A DNA stretch of 64,000 bases from Archangium violaceum (GCF_016859125.1 NZ_CP069338.1:11225501-11289500), one strand, 5' to 3'. Counted from the first letter of the stretch, positions 30,985 through 42,483 are shown. Program-made: numbers and translations. Notes: generated by a model not told the origin, from the sequence alone.

Positions 30985-33900
30985 TCAGCCCAGCGCGGCG
31001 CGTGCGTTGCGGAACATCCGCATCCAGGGGCCATCCTCGCCCCACTCCGGCGGGCACCACGAGTACTGCACGCTCCGGCTCACGCGCTCCGGGTGTGGCA
31101 TCATGATGGTGACTCGCCCGTCCCTCGACGTCATGCCCGCGATTCCGTGCGGCGAGCCGTTCGGATTCGCCGGGTACGTCTCCGTCACCCGCCCGTGGTT
31201 GTCCACGAAGCGCGCCGTCACCAGGCCCAGCCCGTTCACCCGCGCCCCTTCCTCGGGGCTCGTGAACTCCGCCCGTCCCTCGCCGTGCGACGACGCGATG
31301 AGGATCCGGCTGCCCTCCATGCCCTTGAAGAACAGCGACGGGCTCTCCGCCACCTCCACCTGCACCAGCCGCGCCTCGAACTGCTCCGAGGCGTTGCGCA
31401 CGAAGTGTGGGAAGTGCTCGGCCCCCGGGATGAGGTCGCGCAACTGCGACATCATCTGGCAGCCGTTGCAGACGCCCAGGGCGAACGTGCCCGAGCGAGC
31501 GAAGAAGGCGGCGAACTCGTCACGCGCCCTCGCGTTGAACAGGATTGAGCGCGCCCAGCCTCCACCCGCGCCCAGCACGTCGCCGTACGAGAAGCCTCCG
31601 CAGGCCGCGACGCCCGTGAAGTCCTTCAGCGACACCCGCCCCGACAGGATGTCGCTCATGTGCACATCCACCGCGTTGAAGCCCGCGCGGATGAACGCTC
31701 GCGCCATCTCGAGCTGGCTGTTCACCCCCTGCTCTCGCAGGATGACCACCCGGGGCTTCACGCCCTTCGCGATGTACGGCGCCGCCACGTCCTCCTTCGG
31801 ATCGAACGTGAGCCGGGGCGACAGGCCAGGGTCGCTCGGGTCGCACTTCGCGGCGTACTCCTCCTCGGCGCAGCGAGGGTTGTCGCGCAGCTTCTGCATC
31901 TCGTAGCTGACGCGGGACCACAGCTTGCGCAGTGCCATCGTGTCCTCCTCCAGGAGGACCTTCGCGCCGTGGCGCACCTGAACCGTCAGGGCCGCCTGGG
32001 GCCGGCCGAGCTCGTGGTACGCCGAGCCCAGTCCGTGCCGCGTCAGCACCGCGCGCACGCGCTGGAGGTTCTCCACACGTACCTGCAGTACCGCGCCCAG
32101 CTCCTCGTTGAAGAGCGCCGCGACCGCATCCGAGCCCAGCGCCGCCACGTCCACCTCGAAGCCGCAGTGGCCCGCGAAGGCCATCTCCACCAGCGAGGTC
32201 AGCAGGCCTCCGTCGGAGCGGTCATGGTAGGCCAGGACCAGGCCCTCCTCGTTGAGCGCCTGCATCGCGGCGAAGAAGCCCTTCAGCGTCTCGGGGTTCT
32301 CCACGTCCGGGCACTGCTGGCCCACCTGCGACCAGGTCTGCGCCAGCACCGAGCCGCCCAGCCGCTGCCTGCCGTCCGCCAGGTCCACGAACACCAGCCG
32401 CGTGTCCGAGTCCGGCTCGCGAATCTGCGGCGTGAGGGACCTGCGCACGTCGAGCACCGGCGCGAAGGCCGACACGATGAGCGACAGCGGCGCCGTCACC
32501 GCCTTGCGCGCCCCCTTCTCCTCCCACACCGTGCGCATGGACATGGAGTCCTTGCCCACCGGAATGGTGAGGCCCAGCGCCGGGCACAGCTCCATGCCCA
32601 CCGCCTTCACCGCGGCGTACAGGTTGGCGTCCTCGCCCGGGCTGCCGGCGGCGGCCATCCAGTTGGCCGACAGCTTCACGTCGCCCAGCTTGCCGATCCG
32701 CGCCGAGGCGATGTTCGTGATGGACTCCGCCACCGCCATGCGCGCCGAGGCCGCCGCGTCGATGAGCGCCACCGGCGTGCGCTCGCCCATGGCCATGGCC
32801 TCGCCCGTGTAGCCCGCGTGCGCCGACAGCGTCACCGCGCAGTCCGCCACCGGCACCTGCCACGGGCCCACCATCTGGTCCCTCGCCGTCAGGCCCGACA
32901 CCGTCCGGTCACCGATCGTGATGAGGAAGCCCTTGTCCGCCACCGTCGGGTGCTCGAGCACCCGCCCCAGCAGCTCCTTCACCGGAGCCTCCAGCGTCAG
33001 CTCGGCGTGCGCCAGCCGGCGAGACTTCACGTCCCGGTGCATCCGCGGCGGCTTGCCGAACAGCACGTCCATCGGGATGTCGATGGGCGCGTTGCCGAAC
33101 TGCCGGTCCGTCAGCTTCAGCACCTGCTCCTCGGTGGCCTCGCCGAGCACCGCGAACGGCGCCCGCTCGCGCTCGCACAGCGCCGTGAAGCGCGGCAGGT
33201 CCTCCGGCGCGATGGCCAGCACGTAGCGCTCCTGCGCCTCGTTGCACCAGATCTCCACCGGCGCCATGCCCGGCTCGGCGTTGGGCACCTCGCGCAGCTC
33301 GAAGCGTCCACCCAGGTTGTTGTCGTGGATGAGCTCCGGCACCGCGTTGGACAGGCCGCCCGCCCCCACGTCATGGATGGAGCGGATGGGGTTGGCCTCG
33401 CCCTGCTCCCAGCACCGGTCGATGACCTCCTGGCAGCGCCGCTCCATCTCCGGGTTGTCCCGCTGCACCGAGGCGAAGTCGAGATCCGCCGCGCTCGCGC
33501 CCTGCGTCATCGAGGACGCCGCGCCGCCGCCCAGGCCGATCAGCATCGCCGGGCCGCCCAGCACGACGATCTTGTCCCCCGGCTTCAGCGTGCCCTTCTG
33601 CACGTGCGGCGCCCGGATGTTGCCGAGTCCTCCGGCGATCATGATCGGCTTGTGATAGCCGCGGACCTCCACGCCCTCGGGCGTGGGCACCTGCATCTCG
33701 AAGCTGCGGAAGTAGCCGCACAGGTTGGGCCGGCCGAACTCGTTGTTGAAGGCGGCGCCACCCAGCGGGCCGTCGATCATGATGTCGAGCGCGGACACGA
33801 TGCGCTCGGGCTTGCCGTAGGGCTGCTCCCAGGGCCGCTCGTAGCCGGGGATGCGCAGGTTCGAGACGGAGAACCCCGTCAGGCCCGCCTTGGGCTTCGC

Positions 33901-34881
33901 GCCCCGGCCCGTGGCGCCCTCGTCCCGAATCTCACCGCCCGCGCCCGTGGAGGCTCCCGGGTGCGGCGAGATGGCCGTGGGATGGTTGTGCGTCTCCACC
34001 TTCATCAGGATGTGCGCGGGCTCGCGGTGGAAGCGGTACTCGCCGTTGGCCGCGTCCGGGAAGAGGCGATCGACCTCGAAGCCCTCCATCACCGCCGCGT
34101 TGTCCTTGTACGCCGACAGCACGCCTTCCTTGTTCGCCGCGTAGGTGTTCTTGATGGACTGGAAGAGCGAGCGCTCCTGCTTCTCCCCGTCGATCGTCCA
34201 CGACGCGTTGAAGATCTTGTGCCGGCAGTGCTCGCTGTTGGCCTGCGCGAACATCATCAGCTCGACGTCGGTGGGGTTGCGCTTCAGCTCGGTGAAGCGC
34301 GCCACCAGGTAGTCGATCTCGTCCTCGGCCAGGGCCAGGCCCAGCTCGCGGTTGGCGGAGACGAGCGCGGCCCGGCCTCCGCCCAGCACGTCCACCGTGG
34401 TGAGCGACCGGGGCGTGTGCCCGGCGAAGAGGATGGCGGCGTCCTCCTCGCGGCCCACCACCGCCTGCGTCATCCGGTCGTGCAGCACCGGCTGCACCCG
34501 GGCGAGCTGCGCGGCACCCAGCGCCTTGCCTGCCTCATCGGCGACCCAATAGGCGATGCCACGCTCGGCCCGCCGCACGCCGCGCAGGCCGCAGTTCTGG
34601 AAGATGTCCGTGCCCTTCGACGACCAGGGAGAAATGGTACCGGGGCGCGGGATGACGAGCTGCAGGCTTCCGCGGGGCTCCTTCCGGGCCAGCCTTGGGC
34701 CGTACTCCAGCAGCCTGTCCATCAGGGCCCGCTCGGGCTCCGAGAGGGCGGTCGCGACATCGATGAAGTGCACGAACTCCGCGTAGACGGAGGCCACGGC
34801 GGGCTCCAGCTCGCGGCAGCGAGCGAGCAGCTTGGCCAGACGGAACTCGGAGAGGGCGGGGGCGCCACGCAGGGTGAGCAT
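30985..34881 (-). CDS. purL: Phosphoribosylformylglycinamidine synthase (large, fused PurL-PurQ type)
   Basis: A 1298-residue enzyme of de novo purine synthesis that makes FGAM from FGAR, glutamine and ATP. The N-terminal and AIRS-like domains carry [51 protein letters not shown] and GKDSMSMRT. The C-terminal glutaminase domain has its Cys in [15 protein letters not shown] near residue 1137 and a His in MPHPERVSR. Its length is like the single-chain E. coli enzyme. The start ATG at 34881 lies at a 5' gap with no other gene. Confidence 0.95.
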   Translation of the reverse strand: MLTLRGAPALSEFRLAKLLARCRELEPAVASVYAEFVHFIDVATALSEPERALMDRLLEYGPRLARKEPRGSLQLVIPRPGTISPWSSKGTDIFQNCGLRGVRRAERGIAYWVADEAGKALGAAQLARVQPVLHDRMTQAVVGREEDAAILFAGHTPRSLTTVDVLGGGRAALVSANRELGLALAEDEIDYLVARFTELKRNPTDVELMMFAQANSEHCRHKIFNASWTIDGEKQERSLFQSIKNTYAANKEGVLSAYKDNAAVMEGFEVDRLFPDAANGEYRFHREPAHILMKVETHNHPTAISPHPGASTGAGGEIRDEGATGRGAKPKAGLTGFSVSNLRIPGYERPWEQPYGKPERIVSALDIMIDGPLGGAAFNNEFGRPNLCGYFRSFEMQVPTPEGVEVRGYHKPIMIAGGLGNIRAPHVQKGTLKPGDKIVVLGGPAMLIGLGGGAASSMTQGASAADLDFASVQRDNPEMERRCQEVIDRCWEQGEANPIRSIHDVGAGGLSNAVPELIHDNNLGGRFELREVPNAEPGMAPVEIWCNEAQERYVLAIAPEDLPRFTALCERERAPFAVLGEATEEQVLKLTDRQFGNAPIDIPMDVLFGKPPRMHRDVKSRRLAHAELTLEAPVKELLGRVLEHPTVADKGFLITIGDRTVSGLTARDQMVGPWQVPVADCAVTLSAHAGYTGEAMAMGERTPVALIDAAASARMAVAESITNIASARIGKLGDVKLSANWMAAAGSPGEDANLYAAVKAVGMELCPALGLTIPVGKDSMSMRTVWEEKGARKAVTAPLSLIVSAFAPVLDVRRSLTPQIREPDSDTRLVFVDLADGRQRLGGSVLAQTWSQVGQQCPDVENPETLKGFFAAMQALNEEGLVLAYHDRSDGGLLTSLVEMAFAGHCGFEVDVAALGSDAVAALFNEELGAVLQVRVENLQRVRAVLTRHGLGSAYHELGRPQAALTVQVRHGAKVLLEEDTMALRKLWSRVSYEMQKLRDNPRCAEEEYAAKCDPSDPGLSPRLTFDPKEDVAAPYIAKGVKPRVVILREQGVNSQLEMARAFIRAGFNAVDVHMSDILSGRVSLKDFTGVAACGGFSYGDVLGAGGGWARSILFNARARDEFAAFFARSGTFALGVCNGCQMMSQLRDLIPGAEHFPHFVRNASEQFEARLVQVEVAESPSLFFKGMEGSRILIASSHGEGRAEFTSPEEGARVNGLGLVTARFVDNHGRVTETYPANPNGSPHGIAGMTSRDGRVTIMMPHPERVSRSVQYSWCPPEWGEDGPWMRMFRNARAALG

Positions 34882-35090
34882 GGAATCTCTGGGAGAGGGG
34901 TCCTGAAATGTGCGGCCGTCTTATAACCACAGCCTCCCCCCCGCATCCGAAGAGATCGTGATGGATGGCCCTCCCAGGGCCGGTCGGGACGTGACTTCCG
35001 AGAAAATGAGGGCGGCCCTCCCCCGCTCCCCGGTGCTCCAACCGGGCGGGAAAGGGCCTCCTGTACGGCCGGACGAGGTGCCCTTCTGAC

Positions 35091-35921
35091 TCAGTGGCGC
35101 CGGAGGTTACCGCTGCCGTCGAGGCTCACGTCACGAATCGTGGCGCCGCCCCACAGATCCACATTGCCGGAGCCCGAGATCCGCACCGACACGGACTCGG
35201 AAACGGTCGCGCTCAGATTGCCGGAGCCGGACACGTCCAGCTCCGCCTGCTCGCTGGTGAGCCCCTGGGCCTCGATGTTCCCGCTGGACTCCACCCGAGC
35301 CACGAATCGCGGCGCCGAGCCGGAGAGGCTCATGTTCCCCGAGCCATCGTTGGAGGACTCCAGGCTCTTCGCGGAGCCGTCATAGGTGAGATCTCCGGAG
35401 CCATCGGACTCCAGGGTCACGCTCTCGAGCACCTGCTCCGCCGGGGTGCAGAGCGTCATGTCGCCGGAGCCAGACAGGCTCGCGGTGAGACTGGACGCCG
35501 GCCCACAGTAGCGCACGTCGCCAGAGCCCTCGAGCTCGAGGGTGAGCGCGTTGGATTGGGTCACGCTCTCGACGAGGAGATCTCCGGAGCCATCGTTCAT
35601 CGCGCCGAGGAAGCGCGGCAGCAGCACCACAACCCGGCCCTCGCCCGAGAACGAGAGGTTGTAGGTGTTGTCGATGACGAGCGTTTCCCCGGAGACGCGG
35701 GTGGTGATGTACCGGTGCAGGTTCTCGTCGAGCGTGACGTTCACGGACCCGGTGTCGGCCTCGCGCACCAACACGTCCAGCGGACTGTGATTTTCCACCC
35801 GGGTGAAGCCGGTGAGGTCACGCGACACCGTGACCTTATGGCCATCCCCCTGCTCTCCGATCAGACCGCAGGCCGGCAGGAACAGCAGCGCCGCCACACC
35901 CACACAGAGGCTCTTCCACAT
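35091..35921 (-). CDS. DUF2807 (head GIN-type) lipoprotein
   Basis: A 276-residue lipoprotein: signal MWKSLCVGVAALLFL, lipobox LPACG. The rest is a DUF2807-like beta-helix with regularly spaced G-S-G steps (GSGDLLVES, GSGDVRYCG, GSGDMTLC, GSGDLTYDG, GSGNMSLSG, GSGNLSATV, GSGNVDLWG, GSGNLRRH). Such domains are found in many envelope proteins of unknown role. The start is ATG 35921 because GGGGAG lies 8 bases upstream; an ATG at 35936 is less likely. It is divergent from the large protein at 36130. Confidence 0.8.
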   Translation of the reverse strand: MWKSLCVGVAALLFLPACGLIGEQGDGHKVTVSRDLTGFTRVENHSPLDVLVREADTGSVNVTLDENLHRYITTRVSGETLVIDNTYNLSFSGEGRVVVLLPRFLGAMNDGSGDLLVESVTQSNALTLELEGSGDVRYCGPASSLTASLSGSGDMTLCTPAEQVLESVTLESDGSGDLTYDGSAKSLESSNDGSGNMSLSGSAPRFVARVESSGNIEAQGLTSEQAELDVSGSGNLSATVSESVSVRISGSGNVDLWGGATIRDVSLDGSGNLRRH

Positions 35922-36129
35922 GTGCTGACTCCCCATGAAAGGACGCCAGCCCACCAGGCGGCGCCGAAAGGTCATGCCGCCTGGAACACCGCCTCCCAGC
36001 GAAACTGTCACCCTCCCAGTGTGTTTTCCGACGCGCTTCCTCCGGGCCCGGATGTGATTGAATGCCGCGGGTTTCCGCATGGCCGGACGCCGCTGGCCCG
36101 GCACCGGCGGGGGAGTCTCGAGGAACAGC

Positions 36130-39100
36130 ATGGTGAGAGTGAACACGACCCTGACGTCCCTGTGCGTCCTCGTGCTGGGCCTGGCCTGCACGGCGCCCAC
36201 CGGGGAGGAGCCCGCGCGGAAGACGCCGAAGGCCACCCGCCGGGCGTTGGGTGAGGGTCCCGCCTCCCTCGTGATGGACGTGGCCGTGAAGTCCGAGGGC
36301 GCGCTGGTGCGCTACCCCGAGTTCCCCACCGCGGCCGGCTCGGCGCTCCTCTTCTCGGCCAACGACGACAGCACCGGGCCCGAGCTGTGGAGGCTCACTC
36401 CCTCCGGACCCGTCCTGGTGTCCGACATCTACCCGGGAACCCCTGGCTCCTCGCCCTCCCACCTCTTCCACATGCGGGGACTCACGTACTTCTCCGCCAC
36501 GGATGGAACGCATGGCGTGGAGCTGTGGCGGACGGACGGCACCCCCGCGGGCACCTACCTGCTCTCGGACATCCGACCGGGCACCGCCAGCTCCCAGCCC
36601 ACGGCGTTCGCCGAGCTCAACGGGCGGATCTACTTCAGCGCCAACGACGGCGAGCACGGTGCCGAGCTGTGGCGCACCGATGGAACCCCGGAGGGCACGG
36701 AGCTCGTCCGGGACATCCTGCTGGGCGCGGGCAACAGCAACCCCGACTCGTTCATCGAGCTGGGCGGCAAGCTCTACTTCCTCGCCACCGGGCCCGGGGG
36801 CACGCGGCAACTCTGGCGCACCGATGGAACCCTGGCGGGCACGGTGCGTGTCGGCGAGAACCTGACCATCACGGGCTCCGCCGCCACGCGTGGGCTCGTC
36901 CGGTCGGGCCGGGCGATCTTCTTCGCCGCCCATGACGGCACGACGGGCAACGAGCTGTGGAAGACCGATGGCACCGAGGCGGGCACCTCGCGCGTCAAGG
37001 ACATCAACCCGGGCGCATCGGACTCCGGACCCGCGCAGCTCACCTCCTTTGGGGGCGCCGTGTACTTCGTCGCCACGGACGGCGTGACGGGCAACGAGCT
37101 GTGGAAGACCGATGGCACCGAGGCGGGCACCTCGCGCGTCCTGGAGCTCTTCGCCGGAAACAACACCGTGGAGAGGCCCGACGCCCTCGTCGCCACCGGC
37201 ACCCGCCTCTTCTTCATGACCCGCGACGGCGCTGGCACCGAGAGCGCGCTCTACGTGACGGACGGCACGGCTGGGGGCACCGCGAAGCTCGAGGACTTCA
37301 AGGCCCGGAGCGGCAAGGGCCCCCTGCTGATGACGGCCCTCGGGAACACCCTCTATTTCACCGCGTACGAGCCGAGCGTCGGCGCCGAGCTGTGGACGAG
37401 CGATGGCACCCGGACGGGGCGCATCGGAACCAACGTCTTCTCGGGCGACAAATCCACGGATCCCGCGCCCCGCTCGTTCACGGTGCTGGGCGACGCGCTC
37501 TACTTCGTGGCCACCGCGCCGGGAACGGGCCTCACCACCGAGAACCCTCCCCTCCCCACGCTGTGGAAGACGCAGGGGGACGTGGCCACCACCGTCCCCG
37601 TCGGAGCCGACCTGAAGGCCACCCGGGGCTCCAAGCCCGCCCCCTTCGCGGCCTGGAATGGCTCGCTGTACTTCACCACCTTCGAGCAGGAGGCGGCGGC
37701 GAAGCTGTGGCGGACCGATGGGACGGTCGCGGGCACGCAGTCGCTCGTGGACATCCTTCCCCCCGAAATCGACAGCTCCATCCTGGAGTCCGGGGTGAGC
37801 GACCTGACGCCCCTGAACAGCGCCCTCTACTTCGCGGCCCTGCCCTCGACCGTGGAGGGCTATCAGCTCTGGAAGACGGATGGGACCCCCGCCCCCACCG
37901 GCACCACGCGGGTGACCTCCAGGCTCAAGCTCACCCCCGTGGCGGGCGCCCCCATCGAGCTCGCCGCTCATGACGGGTTCCTCTTCTTCGCCGGCAATGA
38001 CTCCACCACCGGCTTCGAGCTCTGGAAGAGCGATGGAACCGACTCGGGCACCACCCTGGTGAAGGACATCGTGGAGAAGAGCGCGTCCTCGCAGCCCTCC
38101 CAGTTCACGTCCATGGGGAGCGCCCTGTACTTCCTGGCCCGTGACGGCTCCGGCGGCCGAGAGCTGTGGAAGACGGATGGCACCGGCACCGGCACGGTCC
38201 GCGTCGCCAACATCCGCGACAACCTGGGCTTCGCCTCCGTGCTGAACATCGCCGGAGCCGTGGGGGGCTCCCTCTACTTCGTGGCCAACGAGGCCGGCAC
38301 CGGCATCGAGCTGTGGAAGACGGACGGGACCAGCACCACCCGGGTGAAGGACATCGCTCCGGGCGCGGCGGACTCCGGGCCCTCGGCCTTCGCGGTGCTC
38401 GGCGGCGTCCTCTACTTCACCGCCAACGATGGCGTCTCCGGTGCCGAGCTGTGGAAGACCGATGGCTCCGAGGCGGGCACCGTCCGCGTCAGGGACATCC
38501 TCCCGGGCAACGGGAGCTCCACACCCCAGGCGCTCACGGCACTCGGCGACACCCTCTACTTCACCGCCGAGGACGGCACCTCCGGCCGCGAGCTGTGGAA
38601 GAGCAACGGCACCGAGGCGGGCACCGTCCGCGTCAGGGACATCCTCCCGGGCACGGCGGGCGGAGTCCTCGCCGGGTCGCTCTTCGCGCTCCCCGCCGAG
38701 AAGCTGGTCCTCTTCGCCGCCAATGATGGCGTGAGTGGCACCGAGCTGTGGCGCTCGGACGGCACCGAGGCGGGCACCTTCGTGCTGCACGACATCGCCC
38801 CCTGGCAGCTCGGCTCGGATCCCGCGGGGTTCACCTTCTTCGGGGACTCCATCGCCTTCAGCGCGAGCGATGGGCGGCACGGGCGCGAGCCGTGGTTGAT
38901 GCCTCGGGAGCTGCTCACCAACGGCACGGTCCCGACGATCCACTGCCCGGCGGACCAGGTCGTCGAGGCCCAGCAGGCCCTGGGCGCGCAGGTCGACTTC
39001 CCGGAGGCGGAGGCCCACGATGACACCTCGCTCCCGCCCGCCCTCTCCTACAGCCGGGTGCCGGGAAGCTTCTTCCCGTTCGGGACCACCCGGGTGACCG

Positions 39101-40248
39101 CCACCGCGCGAGACGCCGCGGGCCTCGTGGCCACGTGCGCCTTCAACGTGAAGGTGCAGGACACCACGCCGCCGGTGCCTGTCTGCCCCGCGAGCGCCGA
39201 CGTGGAGGCCACGAGCGCGGAAGGCTCGGTGGTCACCTTCCCCGAGCCCCTGGCCACCGACGCGGTCACCCGCGAGCCGACCCTCACCGTGAGCCACGCG
39301 TCCGGCAGCCTCTTCCCCCAGGGCTCCACCACGGTGACGGTGACGGCCACCGACGAACGGGGCAACCAGGGCCAGTGCACCTTCACCCTCAACGTGCGGG
39401 ACACGACGGCCTCGGTGCTGACGTGCCCGGCGGATCCGATCGTCGAGGCGGAGAACCCCACCGGCGCGATCGCCACCTGGCCGCCCGCCGAGGCCTCGGA
39501 CGCGGTCTCCCAACCGACCCTCACCTCCAATCACACCAGCGGGGAGCGCTTCCCGCTCGGGAGCACGCCCGTCACGGTGACGGCCACGGATGGGGCCGGG
39601 AACGTCTCGAGCTGCACCTTCCACGTCATCATCCGCGACACGAAGGCCCCCACGCTCAAGTGCCCGGCCCCCATCGAGGTCGAGGCGGAGGGACCCTCGG
39701 GGACCGCGGCTCGGTTCTCCGTGATCAACTACGTGGACAGCGTCTCCGAGGTCACGGTGAGCACCTCGCCCGCTTCCGGGGACACCTTCCCGCTCGGAGA
39801 GACGTCCGTGAAGGTGCGGGCCGAGGACGCCTCGGGCAACGTGTCCGAGTGCAGCTTCCCCGTCACGGTGAGCGATACCCAACCGCCCCTGCTCACGTGC
39901 CCGCAGGACGTGACCGTCCCGGAGGGTCCGGTGGCCGTGGAGCTGCCCCGGGCTTCCGTCACGGACCGCGTGACGACCTCGCCGGCCGTCACGATGTCCC
40001 CGGCCAGCGGCAGCATCTTCCCGCCGGGTGACACCGCCGTGGAGGTGACGGCGGAGGACGCCTCGGGAAATACGACCCGGTGCACGTTCAACGTGCACGT
40101 CGAACGGGAGGCCAGTGGTTGTGGTGGCTGCTCCGGCACTCCGGGGAACACGGGCGCGGCCTCCTGGCTGGGTCTGCTATTCCTGGTGACCTTCGCCACC
40201 CGCCGGTCCCGCGCGTCTTCCCCGTCGTCGCCACGAGGTACTCGATGA
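36130..40248 (+). CDS. ELWxTDGT-repeat, HYR-domain surface protein with MYXO-CTERM tail
   Basis: A 1372-residue exported protein. An N-terminal signal ends with a Cys (VLVLGLAC, a weak lipobox). Residues about 75-930 hold many repeats of about 45-50 residues with the core ELWRTDGT or ELWKTDGT, followed by AGT...V.DI.PG, probably a long beta-propeller-like array. Residues about 935-1325 are HYR-like (hyalin repeat) Ig folds (CPADQVVEA, CPASADVEAT, CPADPIVEAEN, CPAPIEVEAEG, CPQDVTVPEG). The end is GCGGCSGTPGNTG, a hydrophobic helix WLGLLFLVTF and RRSR, the MYXO-CTERM sorting signal, which in myxobacteria leads to cell-surface anchoring. The ATG at 36130 has GAGGA upstream. Its TGA overlaps the next gene's start (ATGA). 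Confidence 0.88.
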   Translation: MVRVNTTLTSLCVLVLGLACTAPTGEEPARKTPKATRRALGEGPASLVMDVAVKSEGALVRYPEFPTAAGSALLFSANDDSTGPELWRLTPSGPVLVSDIYPGTPGSSPSHLFHMRGLTYFSATDGTHGVELWRTDGTPAGTYLLSDIRPGTASSQPTAFAELNGRIYFSANDGEHGAELWRTDGTPEGTELVRDILLGAGNSNPDSFIELGGKLYFLATGPGGTRQLWRTDGTLAGTVRVGENLTITGSAATRGLVRSGRAIFFAAHDGTTGNELWKTDGTEAGTSRVKDINPGASDSGPAQLTSFGGAVYFVATDGVTGNELWKTDGTEAGTSRVLELFAGNNTVERPDALVATGTRLFFMTRDGAGTESALYVTDGTAGGTAKLEDFKARSGKGPLLMTALGNTLYFTAYEPSVGAELWTSDGTRTGRIGTNVFSGDKSTDPAPRSFTVLGDALYFVATAPGTGLTTENPPLPTLWKTQGDVATTVPVGADLKATRGSKPAPFAAWNGSLYFTTFEQEAAAKLWRTDGTVAGTQSLVDILPPEIDSSILESGVSDLTPLNSALYFAALPSTVEGYQLWKTDGTPAPTGTTRVTSRLKLTPVAGAPIELAAHDGFLFFAGNDSTTGFELWKSDGTDSGTTLVKDIVEKSASSQPSQFTSMGSALYFLARDGSGGRELWKTDGTGTGTVRVANIRDNLGFASVLNIAGAVGGSLYFVANEAGTGIELWKTDGTSTTRVKDIAPGAADSGPSAFAVLGGVLYFTANDGVSGAELWKTDGSEAGTVRVRDILPGNGSSTPQALTALGDTLYFTAEDGTSGRELWKSNGTEAGTVRVRDILPGTAGGVLAGSLFALPAEKLVLFAANDGVSGTELWRSDGTEAGTFVLHDIAPWQLGSDPAGFTFFGDSIAFSASDGRHGREPWLMPRELLTNGTVPTIHCPADQVVEAQQALGAQVDFPEAEAHDDTSLPPALSYSRVPGSFFPFGTTRVTATARDAAGLVATCAFNVKVQDTTPPVPVCPASADVEATSAEGSVVTFPEPLATDAVTREPTLTVSHASGSLFPQGSTTVTVTATDERGNQGQCTFTLNVRDTTASVLTCPADPIVEAENPTGAIATWPPAEASDAVSQPTLTSNHTSGERFPLGSTPVTVTATDGAGNVSSCTFHVIIRDTKAPTLKCPAPIEVEAEGPSGTAARFSVINYVDSVSEVTVSTSPASGDTFPLGETSVKVRAEDASGNVSECSFPVTVSDTQPPLLTCPQDVTVPEGPVAVELPRASVTDRVTTSPAVTMSPASGSIFPPGDTAVEVTAEDASGNTTRCTFNVHVEREASGCGGCSGTPGNTGAASWLGLLFLVTFATRRSRASSPSSPRGTR

Positions 40249-42470
40249 GCCAGTCCTCCGCGCCGTCCGAGCTGCACTTCCGCACCTGCAATCTCTGCGA
40301 GGCCATGTGTGGCCTGCGCATCGAAACCTCTGGAGGCCGCGTCACCTCCATCCGGGGCGACGAGGCGGATCCATTCAGCAAGGGCCACATCTGCCCCAAG
40401 GCCGTCGCGCTGCAGGACCTGCATGAGGACCCGGACCGGCTCCGTCAACCCGTCCGGCGCACCGCCACGGGCTGGGAGCCCATCTCGTGGGAGGAGGCGC
40501 TCGACGAGACCGCGCGGCGGCTCCACGCCATCCAACGCGAGCACGGCAAGGACTCCCTGGGCGTGTACGTGGGCAACCCCACCGTGCATGACCACGGCGC
40601 GATGCTCTTCCTGCCGCTCCTGCTGCGGGCCCTGCGCACGCGGAACAAGTTCTCCGCGACGTCGGTGGATCAGCTCCCCCACCACCTGGCCGCGTACCTG
40701 ATGTTCGGGCACCAGTTCCTCATCCCCATCCCGGACATCGACCACACGCGCTACATGCTCATCCTCGGGGCCAACCCGCTCGCCTCCAACGGCAGCCTGA
40801 TGAGCGCGCCGGGCGTGAAGGGCCGGCTCAAGGCCATCCAGCAGCGCGGCGGCAAGGTGGTGGTGGTGGACCCCCGGAAGACGGAGACCGCCCACGTCGC
40901 GGACGAGCACGTCTTCATCCGCCCCGGCACGGACGCGCTGTGGCTGTTCTCGCTCCTGCACCTGCTGCTGGAGGGGGCGGGCGCGAAGATGGGGCGGCTC
41001 GCGGCGCTCTCCGATGGCCTGGCCACCCTCCGGGAGCTGGCGCGCGACTTCACCCCCGAGTACGCGGAGGTCCACACCGGCGTGCCCGCGGACACCACCC
41101 GGCGGATCGCCCGCGAGCTGTCCGCCTCGGAGTCCGCCGTGTGCTACGGCCGCGTGGGCGTCTCCACGCACGCCTTCGGCGCGATGTGCCAGTGGCTCAT
41201 CAACGTCATCAACCTGGTGACGGGGAACTTCGACCGTCAGGGTGGCGCCCTGTTCACGAAGCCGGCCTTCGATCTGGTGCACGGGCCGAAGGCGATCTCC
41301 ATGAGCCGCGGCAGCATCGGACGCTGGAAGAGCCGGGTGCGCGGGCTGCCCGAGACCTCCGGCGAGCTGCCGGTGGCCGTGCTCGGCGAGGAGATCCTCA
41401 CCGAGGGCCCCGGCCGCATCCGCGCGATGCTCACCTCCGCGGGCAACCCGGTGGTGTCCACGCCCAACGGGCGGCAGCTCGACAAGGCGTTCGCGTCGCT
41501 CGACTTCATGGTGTGCATCGACCCGTACATCAACGAGACGACCCGGCACGCGCACATCATCCTGCCGCCGAGCACCCAGCTGGAGCGGAGCCACTACGAC
41601 CTCGCCTTCCACGCGCTGGCGGTGCGCAACACCGCGAAGTACTCGCCGCCGCTCTTCGCGCCGCGCCCGGGCTCGAAGCACGACTGGGAGATCTTCCTGG
41701 AGCTGAAGCACCGGCTGGAGACCCTGCGCGGGGAGCCGCGCGTGCGAGGCGAGCTGTCATACCGCGCGCTGAAGGCGCTCGGCCCCGACGGCATCCTCGA
41801 CCTGGGACTGCGCGCGGGCCCGTATGGAATGAGGCTCCGCCCGTTCCGCAAGGGCCTGGGCCTGGCGAAGCTCAAGGAGCAGCCGCACGGCGTGGACCTG
41901 GGACCGCTCCAGCCGGGCGTTCCCGAGCGGCTGGCCACGCGCGACCGCCGCATCCAGCTCGCCCCGGAGCCGATGGTGGCCGACGTCCAGCGGCTGCGCC
42001 AGACGTTCCCGGCGGGCGCGGGGGCCTCGGAGCAGGGGTCGATGCTGCTCATCGGCCGGCGCCACCTGCGGGACAACAATTCCTGGCTGCACAACGTGCC
42101 CCGGCTCGTGAGCGGAAAGCCCCGGTGCACGCTGATGGTGCACCCCGAGGATGCCCGTCGGCTCGGCCTTCATGACGGCGGGGAGGCGGTGATCACCTCA
42201 CGCGTCGGGGAGGTGCGAGCCCCCGTGACGGTGACGGATGAGGTGATGCCCGGAGTGGTCAGCCTGCCGCACGGCTATGGCCACGGACGCGAGGGCGTCC
42301 GGCTCCGGGTGGCAGGAGAGCATGCGGGCGTGAGCATCAACGATCTCACCGACGACCGCTTCCTGGATGCCCTCAGTGGCAATGCCGCGTTCAGCGGAGT
42401 CCAGGTACACGTCAAGCCGCTAGAATCGATTCGTACGGAAGGACAACCAGCGCAGTCGGCGACTGCATGA
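40245..42470 (+). CDS. Molybdopterin oxidoreductase (formate dehydrogenase/BisC-like)
   Basis: A 741-residue molybdenum enzyme. The N-terminal iron-sulfur site is CNLCEAMCGL and GHICPKA. Domain features include RPVRRTATGWEPISWEEALDE, VYVGNPTVHD, GANPLASNGSLMSAPG, VVVVDPRKTETA, and the C-terminal cofactor-binding barrel (LLIGRRHLRDNNSWLHNVPRL, VSLPHGYGHG). No twin-arginine signal is present, so it is predicted cytoplasmic. The substrate is unknown; formate- or thiosulfate/polysulfide-type subgroups cannot be told apart by eye. Its ATG overlaps the stop of the exported protein upstream, which suggests translational coupling. Confidence 0.87.
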   Translation: MSQSSAPSELHFRTCNLCEAMCGLRIETSGGRVTSIRGDEADPFSKGHICPKAVALQDLHEDPDRLRQPVRRTATGWEPISWEEALDETARRLHAIQREHGKDSLGVYVGNPTVHDHGAMLFLPLLLRALRTRNKFSATSVDQLPHHLAAYLMFGHQFLIPIPDIDHTRYMLILGANPLASNGSLMSAPGVKGRLKAIQQRGGKVVVVDPRKTETAHVADEHVFIRPGTDALWLFSLLHLLLEGAGAKMGRLAALSDGLATLRELARDFTPEYAEVHTGVPADTTRRIARELSASESAVCYGRVGVSTHAFGAMCQWLINVINLVTGNFDRQGGALFTKPAFDLVHGPKAISMSRGSIGRWKSRVRGLPETSGELPVAVLGEEILTEGPGRIRAMLTSAGNPVVSTPNGRQLDKAFASLDFMVCIDPYINETTRHAHIILPPSTQLERSHYDLAFHALAVRNTAKYSPPLFAPRPGSKHDWEIFLELKHRLETLRGEPRVRGELSYRALKALGPDGILDLGLRAGPYGMRLRPFRKGLGLAKLKEQPHGVDLGPLQPGVPERLATRDRRIQLAPEPMVADVQRLRQTFPAGAGASEQGSMLLIGRRHLRDNNSWLHNVPRLVSGKPRCTLMVHPEDARRLGLHDGGEAVITSRVGEVRAPVTVTDEVMPGVVSLPHGYGHGREGVRLRVAGEHAGVSINDLTDDRFLDALSGNAAFSGVQVHVKPLESIRTEGQPAQSATA

Positions 42471-42483
42471 GACAACAACACCT

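Noticed and set aside
35836-40098. 1420-codon open frame on the minus strand opposite the MYXO-CTERM gene
   Set aside because: Composition is Arg/Gly/His-rich and repetitive as the reverse of the ELWxTDGT repeats; the plus-strand protein has clear signal, domains and sorting tail.
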